Positions 53,541 through 61,757 of a stretch of 64,000 bases of DNA are shown one piece after another (the first letter of the stretch is position 1; each line of letters opens with the position of its first letter). Both the position numbers and the translations under genes were made by a program. The notes below the pieces were generated by a model. It did not search any database, was not told the origin of the DNA, and saw nothing but the letters and a program-made list of their open reading frames with translations. Origin of the DNA: Affinundibacterium fentianense (lineage in GTDB: Bacteria; Pseudomonadota; Gammaproteobacteria; Burkholderiales; Burkholderiaceae_D); NCBI RefSeq assembly GCF_018139545.1, contig NZ_JAGSPJ010000006.1:62001-126000 (forward strand), read 5' to 3'.

Positions 53541-54971
53541 ATGTTACGCGGAACCAAAATTGTAGCGACAGTAGGCCCGGCATCCAGTGATCTGGATACT
53601 TTAGTTAGTATGTTAAAAGCTGGTGTGAATGTGGTTCGTTTGAACTTCTCACACGGCAAGGCACAGGACCATATTGATCGCGCTGCACTGGTACGTAAAG
53701 CGGCAGAAGTCTGTGGCATTGAGATCGCGATTATGGCGGACATGCAAGGTCCGAAAATTCGTATCGGTAAATTTGAAAACAGTAAAATTCAAATTGAGAA
53801 CGGCGATAAATTTATTCTCGATGCAGACTGTGCTTTAGGTAATCAAGAGCGTGTCGGACTCGATTACAAAGCCTTGCCGCGTGATGTTAAAGCAAACGAC
53901 GTATTGCTCCTTAACGACGGTTTGATCGTCTTGATCGTCGATAAAGTGGTGGGTAACGAGATTCACACCACAGTTAAAATTGGTGGTGAACTGTCGAACA
54001 ACAAAGGTATTAATCGCCAAGGTGGTGGTTTAACTGCACCCGCATTGACGGCAAAAGATATGGAAGACATCAAAACAGCGATGTCTTTCCAAGCCGATTA
54101 TTTGGCGATTTCTTTCCCCAAAAATGCGACAGATATGGAAATGGCGCGCCAGTTAGCGAATATCGCAGGTGAGCCTTACGGCCACAAGCCGATGATGATC
54201 GCAAAGATTGAACGTGCAGAAGCGATACCGGTGTTGCAAGAGATTTTGGATGCGTCAGACGGCATTATGGTCGCGCGTGGTGATTTGGCGGTAGAGGTGG
54301 GTAATGCAGCGGTTCCTGCTTTACAAAAACGTATGATCAAGATGGCGCGTGCATCGAATAAATTGACGATCACAGCGACGCAAATGATGGAATCGATGAT
54401 CGTCAATGCCGTGCCAACCCGTGCCGAAGTCTCTGACGTGGCCAACGCCGTATTGGATGGTACAGATGCGGTGATGTTGTCGGCGGAAACGGCGTCAGGC
54501 AAATATCCGGTAGTGACAGTGGAAACCATGGCGGCGATTTGTATCGAAGCGGAAAAGCACCAAGAGTGCAAACTTGATGCTGACTTTTTGAATTTGCAAT
54601 TCACCCGGATTGATCAATCGATTGCCTACGGTGCTTTGTTTACAGCGCATCATTTACGGGTGCAAGCGATTGCGGCGTTGACTGAATCCGGTTCAACTGC
54701 ATTGTGGATGAGTCGCCAAAGTATCGACGTGCCTTTGTTTGCCTTGACACCAAGCGTGGCGACTATGCGTAAAGCAGCCTTGTACCGCAATGTACAGACC
54801 TTCAAATTGCCGTACAACCCAGATCGCGATTTGGTTTTGCAACAAGCAGAAAACGTCTTGTTAGAAAAAGGTGCGGTGAAGAAGGGCGATTTAATCGTTG
54901 CGACTTGGGGTGAGCAAATGGGTAAGGTGGGTGGTACCAACGCGATGAGGATAGTAAAAATCGGCGAATAA
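53541..54971 (+). CDS. pyk: Pyruvate kinase
   Basis: 476-residue enzyme converting phosphoenolpyruvate and ADP to pyruvate and ATP. RGTKIVATVGPASSD, VVRLNFSHGKAQDH, the catalytic MIAKIERAEA (Lys) and MVARGDLAVEVG (metal Glu/Asp), and LTITATQMMESMI are all intact. The C-terminal allosteric domain is present and ends WGEQMGKVGGTNAMRIVKIGE. A clear GGAGA ribosome-binding site precedes ATG. A structured repeat begins two bases after the stop codon. Confidence 0.97.
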   Translation: MLRGTKIVATVGPASSDLDTLVSMLKAGVNVVRLNFSHGKAQDHIDRAALVRKAAEVCGIEIAIMADMQGPKIRIGKFENSKIQIENGDKFILDADCALGNQERVGLDYKALPRDVKANDVLLLNDGLIVLIVDKVVGNEIHTTVKIGGELSNNKGINRQGGGLTAPALTAKDMEDIKTAMSFQADYLAISFPKNATDMEMARQLANIAGEPYGHKPMMIAKIERAEAIPVLQEILDASDGIMVARGDLAVEVGNAAVPALQKRMIKMARASNKLTITATQMMESMIVNAVPTRAEVSDVANAVLDGTDAVMLSAETASGKYPVVTVETMAAICIEAEKHQECKLDADFLNLQFTRIDQSIAYGALFTAHHLRVQAIAALTESGSTALWMSRQSIDVPLFALTPSVATMRKAALYRNVQTFKLPYNPDRDLVLQQAENVLLEKGAVKKGDLIVATWGEQMGKVGGTNAMRIVKIGE

Positions 54972-54973
54972 AT

Positions 54974-55071
54974 AAACTGATTTTTAGGGCGCATTGCGTT
55001 GTTGCAAAGCCTCGCAATACTAGTGTATTGCTGCGTTTTGCGCCTAGCACTGCATCCCTAAAAATCAGTTT
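54974..55071 (+). ncRNA. Structured 3'-UTR element after pyk (family copy B)
   Basis: 98 bp bounded by a perfect 16-base inverted repeat (AAACTGATTTTTAGGG / CCCTAAAAATCAGTTT). The core reads GGGCGCATTGCGTTGTTGC, CCTCGCAATAC, TAGT, GTATTGCTGCG, TTTTGCGCCTAGCAC, TGCATCCC and matches the element after yebC in the same sense relative to the gene. The central GCAATAC/GTATTGC hairpin is perfect. The outer arms share no sequence with copy A except GGG/CCC. Could be an RNA structure, a 3'-end stabiliser or a REP-like mobile element. Confidence 0.6.
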
Positions 55072-55142
55072 CTTAGCAGTGCCGAATTAGAAGAGTAACG
55101 AACACGATTCAAACAGCCGAAGTCAAAGGCCACAAGCTTAAA

Positions 55143-55261
55143 GAAGTGCTGAGTAAGCGTAGCGAGCGGTCACAGTTTGGATTGAGAAGCGCAGCTGTAC
55201 TTGAGTACAGCGAGCATCGCCAATTCAAAATGTGGTCGCGCAGTAGCTTAATCAGCATTTC
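55143..55261 (-). repeat. Third, diverged member of the same palindromic family, upstream of fba
   Basis: 119 bp with outer arms GAAGTGCTGAGTAAGC / GCTTAATCAGCATTTC (14 of 16 pairs), a second stem about 19 bases long (CACAGTTTGGATTG / CAATTCAAAATGTG) and a central hairpin CTGTACT-TG-AGTACAG. On the minus strand the order GATGC-TCGC-hairpin-GCTGCG matches the core of copies A and B, so it is an inverted relative. It ends 33 bases before the fba start, with the fba ribosome-binding site (TTTGGAGT) just beyond. Confidence 0.55.
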
Positions 55262-55294
55262 GACGGAAGATTTTTTTATTTGGAGTTAAAAACT

Positions 55295-56359
55295 ATGTCT
55301 CTCGTATCAATGCGTCAATTGCTGGATCATGCAGCTGAAAATGGCTATGGTATTCCAGCGTTTAATGTCAATAACTTAGAACAAGTTACTGCAATCATGG
55401 AAGCGGCGAATGAAGTTGGTGCGCCGGTGATTATGCAAGCTTCTGCTGGTGCGCGTAAGTACGCTGGTGAAGCTTTCTTGCGTCATTTGATTTCTGCTGC
55501 GGTCGAAGCTTATCCACATATTCCTGTGGTGATGCATCAAGATCATGGTCAATCGCCAGCAGTTTGTATGGCAGCGATCAAGTCTGGTTTCACTTCCGTG
55601 ATGATGGATGGTTCCTTGATGGAAGACGGCAAATCGGTCGCTAGCTACGAATACAACGTAGCGGTATCCAAAGAAGTCGTGAAATTCTCTCACTCTATTG
55701 GTGTAACGGTCGAAGCAGAATTGGGTGTACTGGGCTCCTTGGAAACCATGATGGGCGACAAAGAAGACGGTCACGGCGCGGACGGAAAAATGACACGCGA
55801 ACAGTTGTTGACCGACGTTGCACAAGCTGCTGACTTCGTGAAACAAACTCAGTGCGACGCCTTGGCGATTGCAATTGGTACTTCGCACGGTGCGTACAAA
55901 TTCTCTCGCAAGCCTACCGGTGATATTTTGGCGATCGATCGTATTAAAGAAATCCACACACGCATTCCGAATACCCATTTGGTCATGCACGGCTCTTCTT
56001 CCGTACCACAAGAATTGCTCGAAGAAATTCGTCAATTCGGCGGCGATATGAAAGAAACCTATGGCGTACCAGTGGAAGAAATCGTGATCGGTATTCAAAA
56101 CGGCGTGCGTAAAATCAATATCGATACGGACATTCGCTTGGCGATGACTGCTGCGATTCGTCGTTATATGTTTGAAAATCCAAGCAAGTTTGATCCACGC
56201 GATTACTTGAAGCCAGCGCGTGAAGCAGCGAAATTGGTTTGTAAAGCACGCTTCTTAGCATTTGGTTGCGAAGGTCAAGCGGCAAAGATCAAACCGATGA
56301 CTTTGGAAAAAGTTGCAGAACAATATAAATCAGGTGCATTAGCTCAGGTTGTGAACTAA
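55295..56359 (+). CDS. fba: Class II fructose-bisphosphate aldolase
   Basis: 354-residue zinc aldolase (Calvin-cycle/Fba type) splitting fructose 1,6-bisphosphate. [34 protein letters not shown] (zinc His and catalytic Asp), [23 protein letters not shown] (zinc Glu), [21 protein letters not shown] and KINIDTDIR are present. ATG 55295 with GGAG upstream. pgk, pyk and fba lie in the same direction, a lower-glycolysis cluster. Confidence 0.97.
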   Translation: MSLVSMRQLLDHAAENGYGIPAFNVNNLEQVTAIMEAANEVGAPVIMQASAGARKYAGEAFLRHLISAAVEAYPHIPVVMHQDHGQSPAVCMAAIKSGFTSVMMDGSLMEDGKSVASYEYNVAVSKEVVKFSHSIGVTVEAELGVLGSLETMMGDKEDGHGADGKMTREQLLTDVAQAADFVKQTQCDALAIAIGTSHGAYKFSRKPTGDILAIDRIKEIHTRIPNTHLVMHGSSSVPQELLEEIRQFGGDMKETYGVPVEEIVIGIQNGVRKINIDTDIRLAMTAAIRRYMFENPSKFDPRDYLKPAREAAKLVCKARFLAFGCEGQAAKIKPMTLEKVAEQYKSGALAQVVN

Positions 56360-56393
56360 TCTGAACTGATCACTTTTTAGATCGAAGTAAACC

Positions 56394-56492
56394 GGGCGCG
56401 TGGTGCGCCCCGCAGGGAGATTCAAAGCTTGTTTGTTGATACGGCGCACGTATTGATGAAGAACTGATGAATCTCCCTTCAGCATTTTTTTT
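56394..56492 (+). promoter_or_regulatory. Multi-hairpin leader or terminator between fba and purC
   Basis: Three elements in series: hairpin GGGCGC-GTGGT-GCGCCC (56394-56410); an 11-base perfect long-range stem AGGGAGATTCA (56414-56424) / TGAATCTCCCT (56468-56478) enclosing a small hairpin ATACG-GCGCA-CGTAT; and, six bases on, a run of eight T (56485-56492). It ends 11 bases before the purC start. It could end the fba transcript or be an attenuator for purC. The six-base gap before the T-run is atypical for a terminator. Confidence 0.45.
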
Positions 56493-56503
56493 GAGACCAC
56501 ATT

Positions 56504-57400
56504 ATGACTACGCAAATAAACTCCACTTTACATTCGCTACCACTGTTAGGTCGTGGCAAAGTCCGTGATAACTATGCCGTTGGCGAAGATAAGCTGTTGA
56601 TCGTGACAAGTGATCGCTTGTCGGCATTTGACGTGATCATGAATGAAGCGATTCCTGATAAAGGTCGCGTACTCAATCAAATGGCGAACTTTTGGTTTGA
56701 AAAACTCAGTCACGTGGTGCCAAATCATTTGACCGGTATTGACCCAGTGTCCGTGGTCGCACCTGATGAAGCAGAACAAGTACGTGGTCGTGCAGTCGTC
56801 GCGAAACGTTTAAAACCTATCATGGTGGAAGCAGTCGTGCGCGGCTACATCATCGGCTCTGGTTGGAAAGACTACCAAGATACGGGCGCGATTTGCGGTA
56901 TCCAATTGCCAGCGGGTTTGCCACAGGCAGCTAAGTTAGACGCCCCAATTTTCACGCCAGCCGCAAAAGCGGAAATGGGTGAGCATGACGAGAACATCAG
57001 CTTTGCTGAAATGGAAAAACGCATCGGTGCAGAACTCGCTGCCAAGATGCGCGACATTAGTATTCAACTTTATACAGAAGCAGCAAACTACGCAGCAACA
57101 CGCGGCATCATTATTGCCGATACGAAGTTTGAATTTGGTCTCGATGACAATGGCGTATTGCATTTAATGGATGAAGTGTTGACGGCGGACTCATCACGCT
57201 TCTGGCCAGCAGATTCTTACGCAACAGGCATTTCTCCACCATCATTCGATAAGCAATTCGTACGTGATTACTTAGAAACCATCACAAGCTGGAATAAGAC
57301 AGCACCAGCGCCGACATTGCCAGACGAAGTGGTTCAAAAAACCGCAGCGAAATACCGTGAAGCTTTAGAGCGCTTAACGGGTGAAAGTTTGAAGGCGTAA
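56504..57400 (+). CDS. purC: SAICAR synthase
   Basis: 298-residue purine-synthesis enzyme joining aspartate to [34 protein letters not shown] (ATP-binding region), [31 protein letters not shown] and [14 protein letters not shown] are typical of the longer, eukaryote-like PurC found in betaproteobacteria. purE begins two bases after the stop, so purC and purE are one operon. Confidence 0.97.
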   Translation: MTTQINSTLHSLPLLGRGKVRDNYAVGEDKLLIVTSDRLSAFDVIMNEAIPDKGRVLNQMANFWFEKLSHVVPNHLTGIDPVSVVAPDEAEQVRGRAVVAKRLKPIMVEAVVRGYIIGSGWKDYQDTGAICGIQLPAGLPQAAKLDAPIFTPAAKAEMGEHDENISFAEMEKRIGAELAAKMRDISIQLYTEAANYAATRGIIIADTKFEFGLDDNGVLHLMDEVLTADSSRFWPADSYATGISPPSFDKQFVRDYLETITSWNKTAPAPTLPDEVVQKTAAKYREALERLTGESLKA

Positions 57401-57401
57401 T

Positions 57402-57908
57402 ATGAGCGACGCAACATTCAACGCAACGCCTATCATCGGTGTCGTGATGGGCTCTTCATCCGATTGGGATGTGATGCAACACGCCGTGACTATGTTGAAA
57501 GAATTCGGCATTCCGTTCGAGGCGCAAGTGGTGTCAGCACATCGTATGCCAGATGAAATGTTCACCTATGCCGAGACAGCACGTAGTCGCGGTATCCGCG
57601 GCATCATTGCAGGTGCTGGCGGTGCGGCGCATTTGCCTGGCATGATCGCAGCGAAAACCATCGTGCCTGTATTTGGGGTGCCTGTGCCATCGAAGTATTT
57701 GCGTGGCGAAGACTCTTTGCTGTCTATCGTGCAAATGCCAAAAGGCGTTCCTGTGAATACTTTTGCGATTGGTGAAGCAGGCGCAGGTAATGCGGCCTTG
57801 GCAGCGATTGCGATGTTAGCGACGACTGATGATGCGATGGCGGCGAAGTTAGAAGCCTTCCGCGCCAAGCAAACGCAAGTTGCGCGGGATATGCATTTGC
57901 CTTTGTAA
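57402..57908 (+). CDS. purE: N5-CAIR mutase
   Basis: 168-residue enzyme moving the carboxyl of N5-CAIR to C4 of the imidazole. [32 protein letters not shown] (catalytic His), [16 protein letters not shown] and [25 protein letters not shown] are class I PurE motifs. purK follows after an interval that holds a dispersed repeat (57999-58073). Confidence 0.97.
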   Translation: MSDATFNATPIIGVVMGSSSDWDVMQHAVTMLKEFGIPFEAQVVSAHRMPDEMFTYAETARSRGIRGIIAGAGGAAHLPGMIAAKTIVPVFGVPVPSKYLRGEDSLLSIVQMPKGVPVNTFAIGEAGAGNAALAAIAMLATTDDAMAAKLEAFRAKQTQVARDMHLPL

Positions 57909-57998
57909 TACGGTAGTTTTGGCGAAGGAATCAATTTTCTTTGCCGTAGAAGCACATAGGTCACAGTGCCGTGATTCTTGTGCTCAGGCCATTCAGGC

Positions 57999-58073
57999 GT
58001 CATCCCTGCGTAGGCAGGGATCCAGTGTATTTAGGCTTTTACGCCGCTGGATTCCCGCCTTCGCGGGAACGAC
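57999..58073. repeat. Dispersed paired-palindrome repeat, copy 2
   Basis: 75 bp, the reverse complement of 23098-23172 with about ten differences, mostly in the spacer and the last hairpin loop: GTCATCCCTGCGTAGGCAGG-type hairpin, CCAGTG, spacer, GCTGG, ATTCCCGCCTTCGCGGGAAC hairpin, GAC. It lies between purE and purK and extends their intergenic distance to about 250 bases. Confidence 0.85.
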
Positions 58074-58159
58074 GTTGAGTAACAAGCGCTCTCGATTTTT
58101 GAGTTTTGCACTAGCATCAAACCACGTTTCAAGTCGCATTTAATTTGTATCGTATCAGC

Positions 58160-59365
58160 ATGGAAAAACCAACGATGTCCACGTCTATCAACACCAATCC
58201 ACAATTCCCCAATACGCAATCCAGCATGTTAGGCATGGTCGGTGGCGGACAATTAGGACGTATGTTTGTGCACGAAGCCCAAGCCTTAGGTTTTAAAGTT
58301 ATGGTATTAGAACCAGAAGCGGGCAGTCCTGCAGCACATGCCGCCGACGCACATATTCAAGCAACCTACGATGACGCGGCGGCTTTGCAAAAGTTAGCGG
58401 AGGCGTGTGCTTCATTTACGACAGAATTCGAAAATGTGCCAGCAAGTAGTTTGGCCAAATTAGCCGAAACGGGTTTCGTTGCGCCAAGCGCGGCATGTGT
58501 GTCGATCGCCCAAGACCGTATTGAGGAGAAAGCTTTCTTCACGCGTTGTGCGCCACAAACCGGCATCTTGCCTGCACCGCACGCGATTTTGCGTACAGCA
58601 GATGATCTGGAAAAAGTCAGTGCCGATTTATTCCCAGGGATTTTGAAAACAGCGCGCATGGGCTATGACGGTAAAGGTCAAGTCCGCGTGAAATCGATGG
58701 AAGAGTTGCGCGCGGCTTTTGCTAATCTCAAAGGTGTGGTGTGTGTGCTGGAAAAAATGCTGCCACTCGCCTATGAAGTTTCGGTGTTGGTAGCGCGGGG
58801 CGCGGATGGTCAAGCCGTCGTCTATCCGATTGCAGAAAACGTACATCGTGACGGCATCTTGTTCACGACCACCGTACCTAGTCCGCACGTGTCTGAACAA
58901 GCTGCTTTAAAAACGCAAAACGCAGCACTGAAATTGATCGCCGATATTGATTATGTTGGCGTACTCTGTATAGAATTTTTTGTACTGCAAGATGGCTCTG
59001 TCGTCGTCAATGAAATGGCACCGCGACCACACAATAGCGGTCACTATACGATTGATGCATGCGTGACTAGTCAGTTCGCGCAACAAGTACGCGCAATGGC
59101 GCGTTTGCCTTTGGGTGACGTGCGTCAACATTCGCCTTGCGTGATGTTGAATATTCTTGGTGATATTTGGTTTGATGGCGAATCTGTGCGTCAACCCGCG
59201 TGGGATAAAGTGTTAGCCTTGCCATCAGCCCACTTGCATTTATACGGCAAGGCAGAAGCGCGTCGTGCGCGCAAGATGGGGCACATCACATTTATCGCGC
59301 CAACATTGGAGCAAGCACAAGACGAGATGCGCCAAGCGTGTGCGATTCTCGGTATCGCTGTTTGA
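58160..59365 (+). CDS. purK: N5-carboxyaminoimidazole ribonucleotide synthase
   Basis: About 401 residues from ATG 58160 (ATG 58175 is equally possible). The ATP-grasp enzyme carboxylates AIR with bicarbonate. LGMVGGGQLGRMFVHEAQALGFKV is the N-terminal signature; CASFTTEFENVP, ILKTARMGYDGKGQVRV, FVLQDGSVVVNEMAPRPHNSGHYT and SQFAQQVRAMARLPLG follow. The product is the substrate of PurE encoded upstream. sua5 starts 18 bases after the stop. Confidence 0.96.
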   Translation: MEKPTMSTSINTNPQFPNTQSSMLGMVGGGQLGRMFVHEAQALGFKVMVLEPEAGSPAAHAADAHIQATYDDAAALQKLAEACASFTTEFENVPASSLAKLAETGFVAPSAACVSIAQDRIEEKAFFTRCAPQTGILPAPHAILRTADDLEKVSADLFPGILKTARMGYDGKGQVRVKSMEELRAAFANLKGVVCVLEKMLPLAYEVSVLVARGADGQAVVYPIAENVHRDGILFTTTVPSPHVSEQAALKTQNAALKLIADIDYVGVLCIEFFVLQDGSVVVNEMAPRPHNSGHYTIDACVTSQFAQQVRAMARLPLGDVRQHSPCVMLNILGDIWFDGESVRQPAWDKVLALPSAHLHLYGKAEARRARKMGHITFIAPTLEQAQDEMRQACAILGIAV

Positions 59366-59383
59366 TCCAGACTGAGGTTGAGA

Positions 59384-60418
59384 TTGAATTCTACTGAGCA
59401 AATTCTTGCGGCTGCCCGCGCCTTAGAACAAGGCGCTTTAGTTGGTTTCCCGACAGAGACGGTGTACGGCCTTGGTGCCGACGCAGAAAACATTAATGCC
59501 GTCGCGAATATCTATAAAGCCAAAGGACGTCCATCGAATCATCCTGTGATAGTGCACCTGGCACCAGAAGCAGATATCAGTTACTGGGTGAAAGAGATCC
59601 CTGCGCCAGCGCAAGCATTAATCGATGCGTTTTGGCCTGGTCCTTTAACCTTGATTTTGAAGCGCGCCGAGCATATTCCTGATGCGGTATCCGGTGGCCA
59701 AGATTCGATTGGTATTCGTTGCCCATCACATCCAGTGGCACAAGCTTTATTGCGTGCGTTTAAAGATGGCAAAGGCGGCGTGGCGGCGCCATCGGCAAAC
59801 AAGTTTGGGCATGTCAGTCCAACCAAGGCTGAGCACGTCATCGAAGAGTTTCCTGCTGAAATCGCGAATGGCATGATCGCTGCTGTACTCGACGGTGGGC
59901 AAAGTGATGTCGGCATAGAATCAACGATTGTCGACATGAGCCGCTTAGCAACGCATGGGCCGGTGCTGTTGCGTCCCGGTCATATCACGGCGCTGCAATT
60001 GGAACAAGTGTTAGGCATGGCAGTGAATGCGCCAGATCAAGCCGCACCGCGTGCTTCCGGTACTTTAGAAGCGCACTATGCACCAAGTACCCCGGTTGCG
60101 ATGGTTGCAGTTGCAGAACTCGAATCCGTTATTTCCCGATTACTCTCTGCGGGAAAGCGCGTCGCAGTAATGGCTTATCAGCCGCATATTAGCAACGCTC
60201 AGTTACAAGCGTGGCGCCAATTAAACAATGATCCCATTTCATATGCGCATGATCTGTATGCTGATTTGCGTGAACTTGATCATGTGCAGGCGGATATCAT
60301 TTTGGTGGAAGCCTTGCCAAGTACGCGTGATTGGCAAGGCGTCGCAGATCGATTACGTCGTGCTGCGTTTGATTCGCAGGGCGTATTGCAAACGCTTTTG
60401 AGTGACTCAGTGGCTTAA
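59384..60418 (+). CDS. tsaC: Threonylcarbamoyl-AMP synthase, Sua5 type
   Basis: 344 residues. The YrdC domain (about 1-195) carries GFPTETVYGLGADA, KAKGRPSNHPVIVHL, FWPGPLTLILK and AAPSANKFGHVSPT; the Sua5 C-terminal domain (about 215-344) begins with ASGTLEAHYAPSTPV. It makes threonylcarbamoyl-AMP for the t6A modification of ANN-decoding tRNAs. The start is taken as TTG 59384, six bases after GAGG; TTG 59378 overlaps that site and is less likely. The stop overlaps the convergent outer-membrane protein stop (TTAA). Confidence 0.93.
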   Translation: MNSTEQILAAARALEQGALVGFPTETVYGLGADAENINAVANIYKAKGRPSNHPVIVHLAPEADISYWVKEIPAPAQALIDAFWPGPLTLILKRAEHIPDAVSGGQDSIGIRCPSHPVAQALLRAFKDGKGGVAAPSANKFGHVSPTKAEHVIEEFPAEIANGMIAAVLDGGQSDVGIESTIVDMSRLATHGPVLLRPGHITALQLEQVLGMAVNAPDQAAPRASGTLEAHYAPSTPVAMVAVAELESVISRLLSAGKRVAVMAYQPHISNAQLQAWRQLNNDPISYAHDLYADLRELDHVQADIILVEALPSTRDWQGVADRLRRAAFDSQGVLQTLLSDSVA

Positions 60419-60969
60419 AATCGCCATTTCAAACCCGCTTCCAATTTTTGTTGTGGCACATGATTGATTTTGCCATCACGCTCAAACTCTAAGGTCATAT
60501 CGAGATGCTGCGTCATCTTAAAATCAAGGCCGAGACCAAGTAGCGGACGTACCGCTCGCGAGGAATTTGTGTATCCATTTTGTGCGCTAAACGCCGAGCG
60601 AATTTGTGCTACACCTAGTTTGCCGAACACATTCCATGCATCTCCTAGCGGCATAGTCACTTTACCAGCGGTGTACAACATCTTGACGTTCAAATTCGCA
60701 AATGCAGTGTTTTTTTCTGGGCTTTGGAAGTGATAGCCTGAGCTTAAGTAACCCGCTTCTAGGCTGAATTGATTCGTAAAATTCCAGCCTCCATACAATT
60801 TTTTAGAGAGCTTATGCTCATTATCGGCGACAAATTTTCCAGGCGCATATTGCCATGATCCTTCGCCTGGCGTTGCAATCGAAATTCCTAAATAAGGTTC
60901 TTGTGCCAAGGTTGCGGTGGAAAAACATAGACTTGTTGCGACGAAAAGAAATGCAAATGGATACTTCAT
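60415..60969 (-). CDS. Outer-membrane beta-barrel protein
   Basis: 184 residues with a signal peptide (FAFLFVATSLCFSTATLA, cleavage before QEPYLG). The mature protein is made of alternating amphipathic strands (YLGISIATPGEGSW, KKLYGGWNFTNQFSLEAGYL, NVFGKLGVAQI, PLLGLGLDFKMTQHLDMTLEFE) and ends in ...LKWRF, the terminal Phe signal for BAM-mediated insertion. It resembles eight-stranded OmpA-like/OmpW-like barrels. No specific function is recognisable. Confidence 0.82.
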   Translation of the reverse strand: MKYPFAFLFVATSLCFSTATLAQEPYLGISIATPGEGSWQYAPGKFVADNEHKLSKKLYGGWNFTNQFSLEAGYLSSGYHFQSPEKNTAFANLNVKMLYTAGKVTMPLGDAWNVFGKLGVAQIRSAFSAQNGYTNSSRAVRPLLGLGLDFKMTQHLDMTLEFERDGKINHVPQQKLEAGLKWRF

Positions 60970-61076
60970 ATTGGCCTCTAGTAACTTGAAATAGGGTTGA
61001 TCAAAAGTGATCGCATACTAAGTCTTCGTTGTTCAAGACGACAGTGCCGAAAGTCATATTCCTTGAAAAATTTGGC

Positions 61077-61757
61077 CTAAATATAACCCGATTCCAGTCC
61101 ACGTAATACCGCGCGAATTCTATCCCGTACCTCCAATTTGCTGAGGATATTCGAGATATAGTTTTTTATCGTACCTTCGCTCAGGGCTAAGGCATTGGCG
61201 ATTTCAGCATTGCTCAATCCAGCTGCCATCAATGCTAAGATTTCAGTTTCTCTTGCGCTTAATTTTTCATTGTTGGACTCACTGCGTTGTTGCGTGCATG
61301 CTTGATGTTGCCCTGCTGGCACTTGAGCGCTAGTGGCTTTGTTGAGCAGTGAATCGCGTAATTTCTCCGTGAGTGCTGGCCGAAACAGACTACCGCCTTG
61401 GACCACATGACGAATACCTTCGGTCAATCGTTCTAAGGAAATATCTTTTAACAAAAAACCTCTCGCACCAGCGCGTATCCCGTCGAGCATTGCTTCATCA
61501 TCGTCAAATGTCGTTAATAAGATCGTTGGTGGTAATTGCTTTGCATGCGCTTGTAAAAAATCGATGCCCGAGCATTGTGGCATACGGATGTCTAACAATA
61601 ATAAGTCGATGCTTTGTGGTTGCGGCGTAAGTAAGGCGCGCGCCTCTACGCCATTGCTCGCTTCGTACACCACACGTATATCACTGGTCATATTTAATAG
61701 ACCGCTTATGCCGCTTCGTACTAAAGCTTGGTCATCCACTAAGGCCATATGAATCAT
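61077..61757 (-). CDS. LuxR/NarL-family response regulator
   Basis: 226 residues. Receiver domain 1-120: acidic pocket ALVDDQALVRSG, phospho-acceptor Asp in LLLDIRMPQCSGIDF, Lys in GARGFLLKDI. LuxR-type helix-turn-helix 160-226: LSARETEILALMAAGLSNAEIANALALSEGTIKNYISNILSKLEV. A Gln/Ser-rich linker of about 30 residues separates them. Its start overlaps the histidine-kinase stop by four bases, so the pair is a dedicated two-component system. Target genes are unknown. Confidence 0.95.
   Translation of the reverse strand: MIHMALVDDQALVRSGISGLLNMTSDIRVVYEASNGVEARALLTPQPQSIDLLLLDIRMPQCSGIDFLQAHAKQLPPTILLTTFDDDEAMLDGIRAGARGFLLKDISLERLTEGIRHVVQGGSLFRPALTEKLRDSLLNKATSAQVPAGQHQACTQQRSESNNEKLSARETEILALMAAGLSNAEIANALALSEGTIKNYISNILSKLEVRDRIRAVLRGLESGYI

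Noticed and set aside
55195-55210. SOS box-like CTGTACTTGAGTACAG upstream of fba.
   Set aside because: It fits CTG-N10-CAG but is the central hairpin of a repeat-family element, and fba is not an SOS gene.
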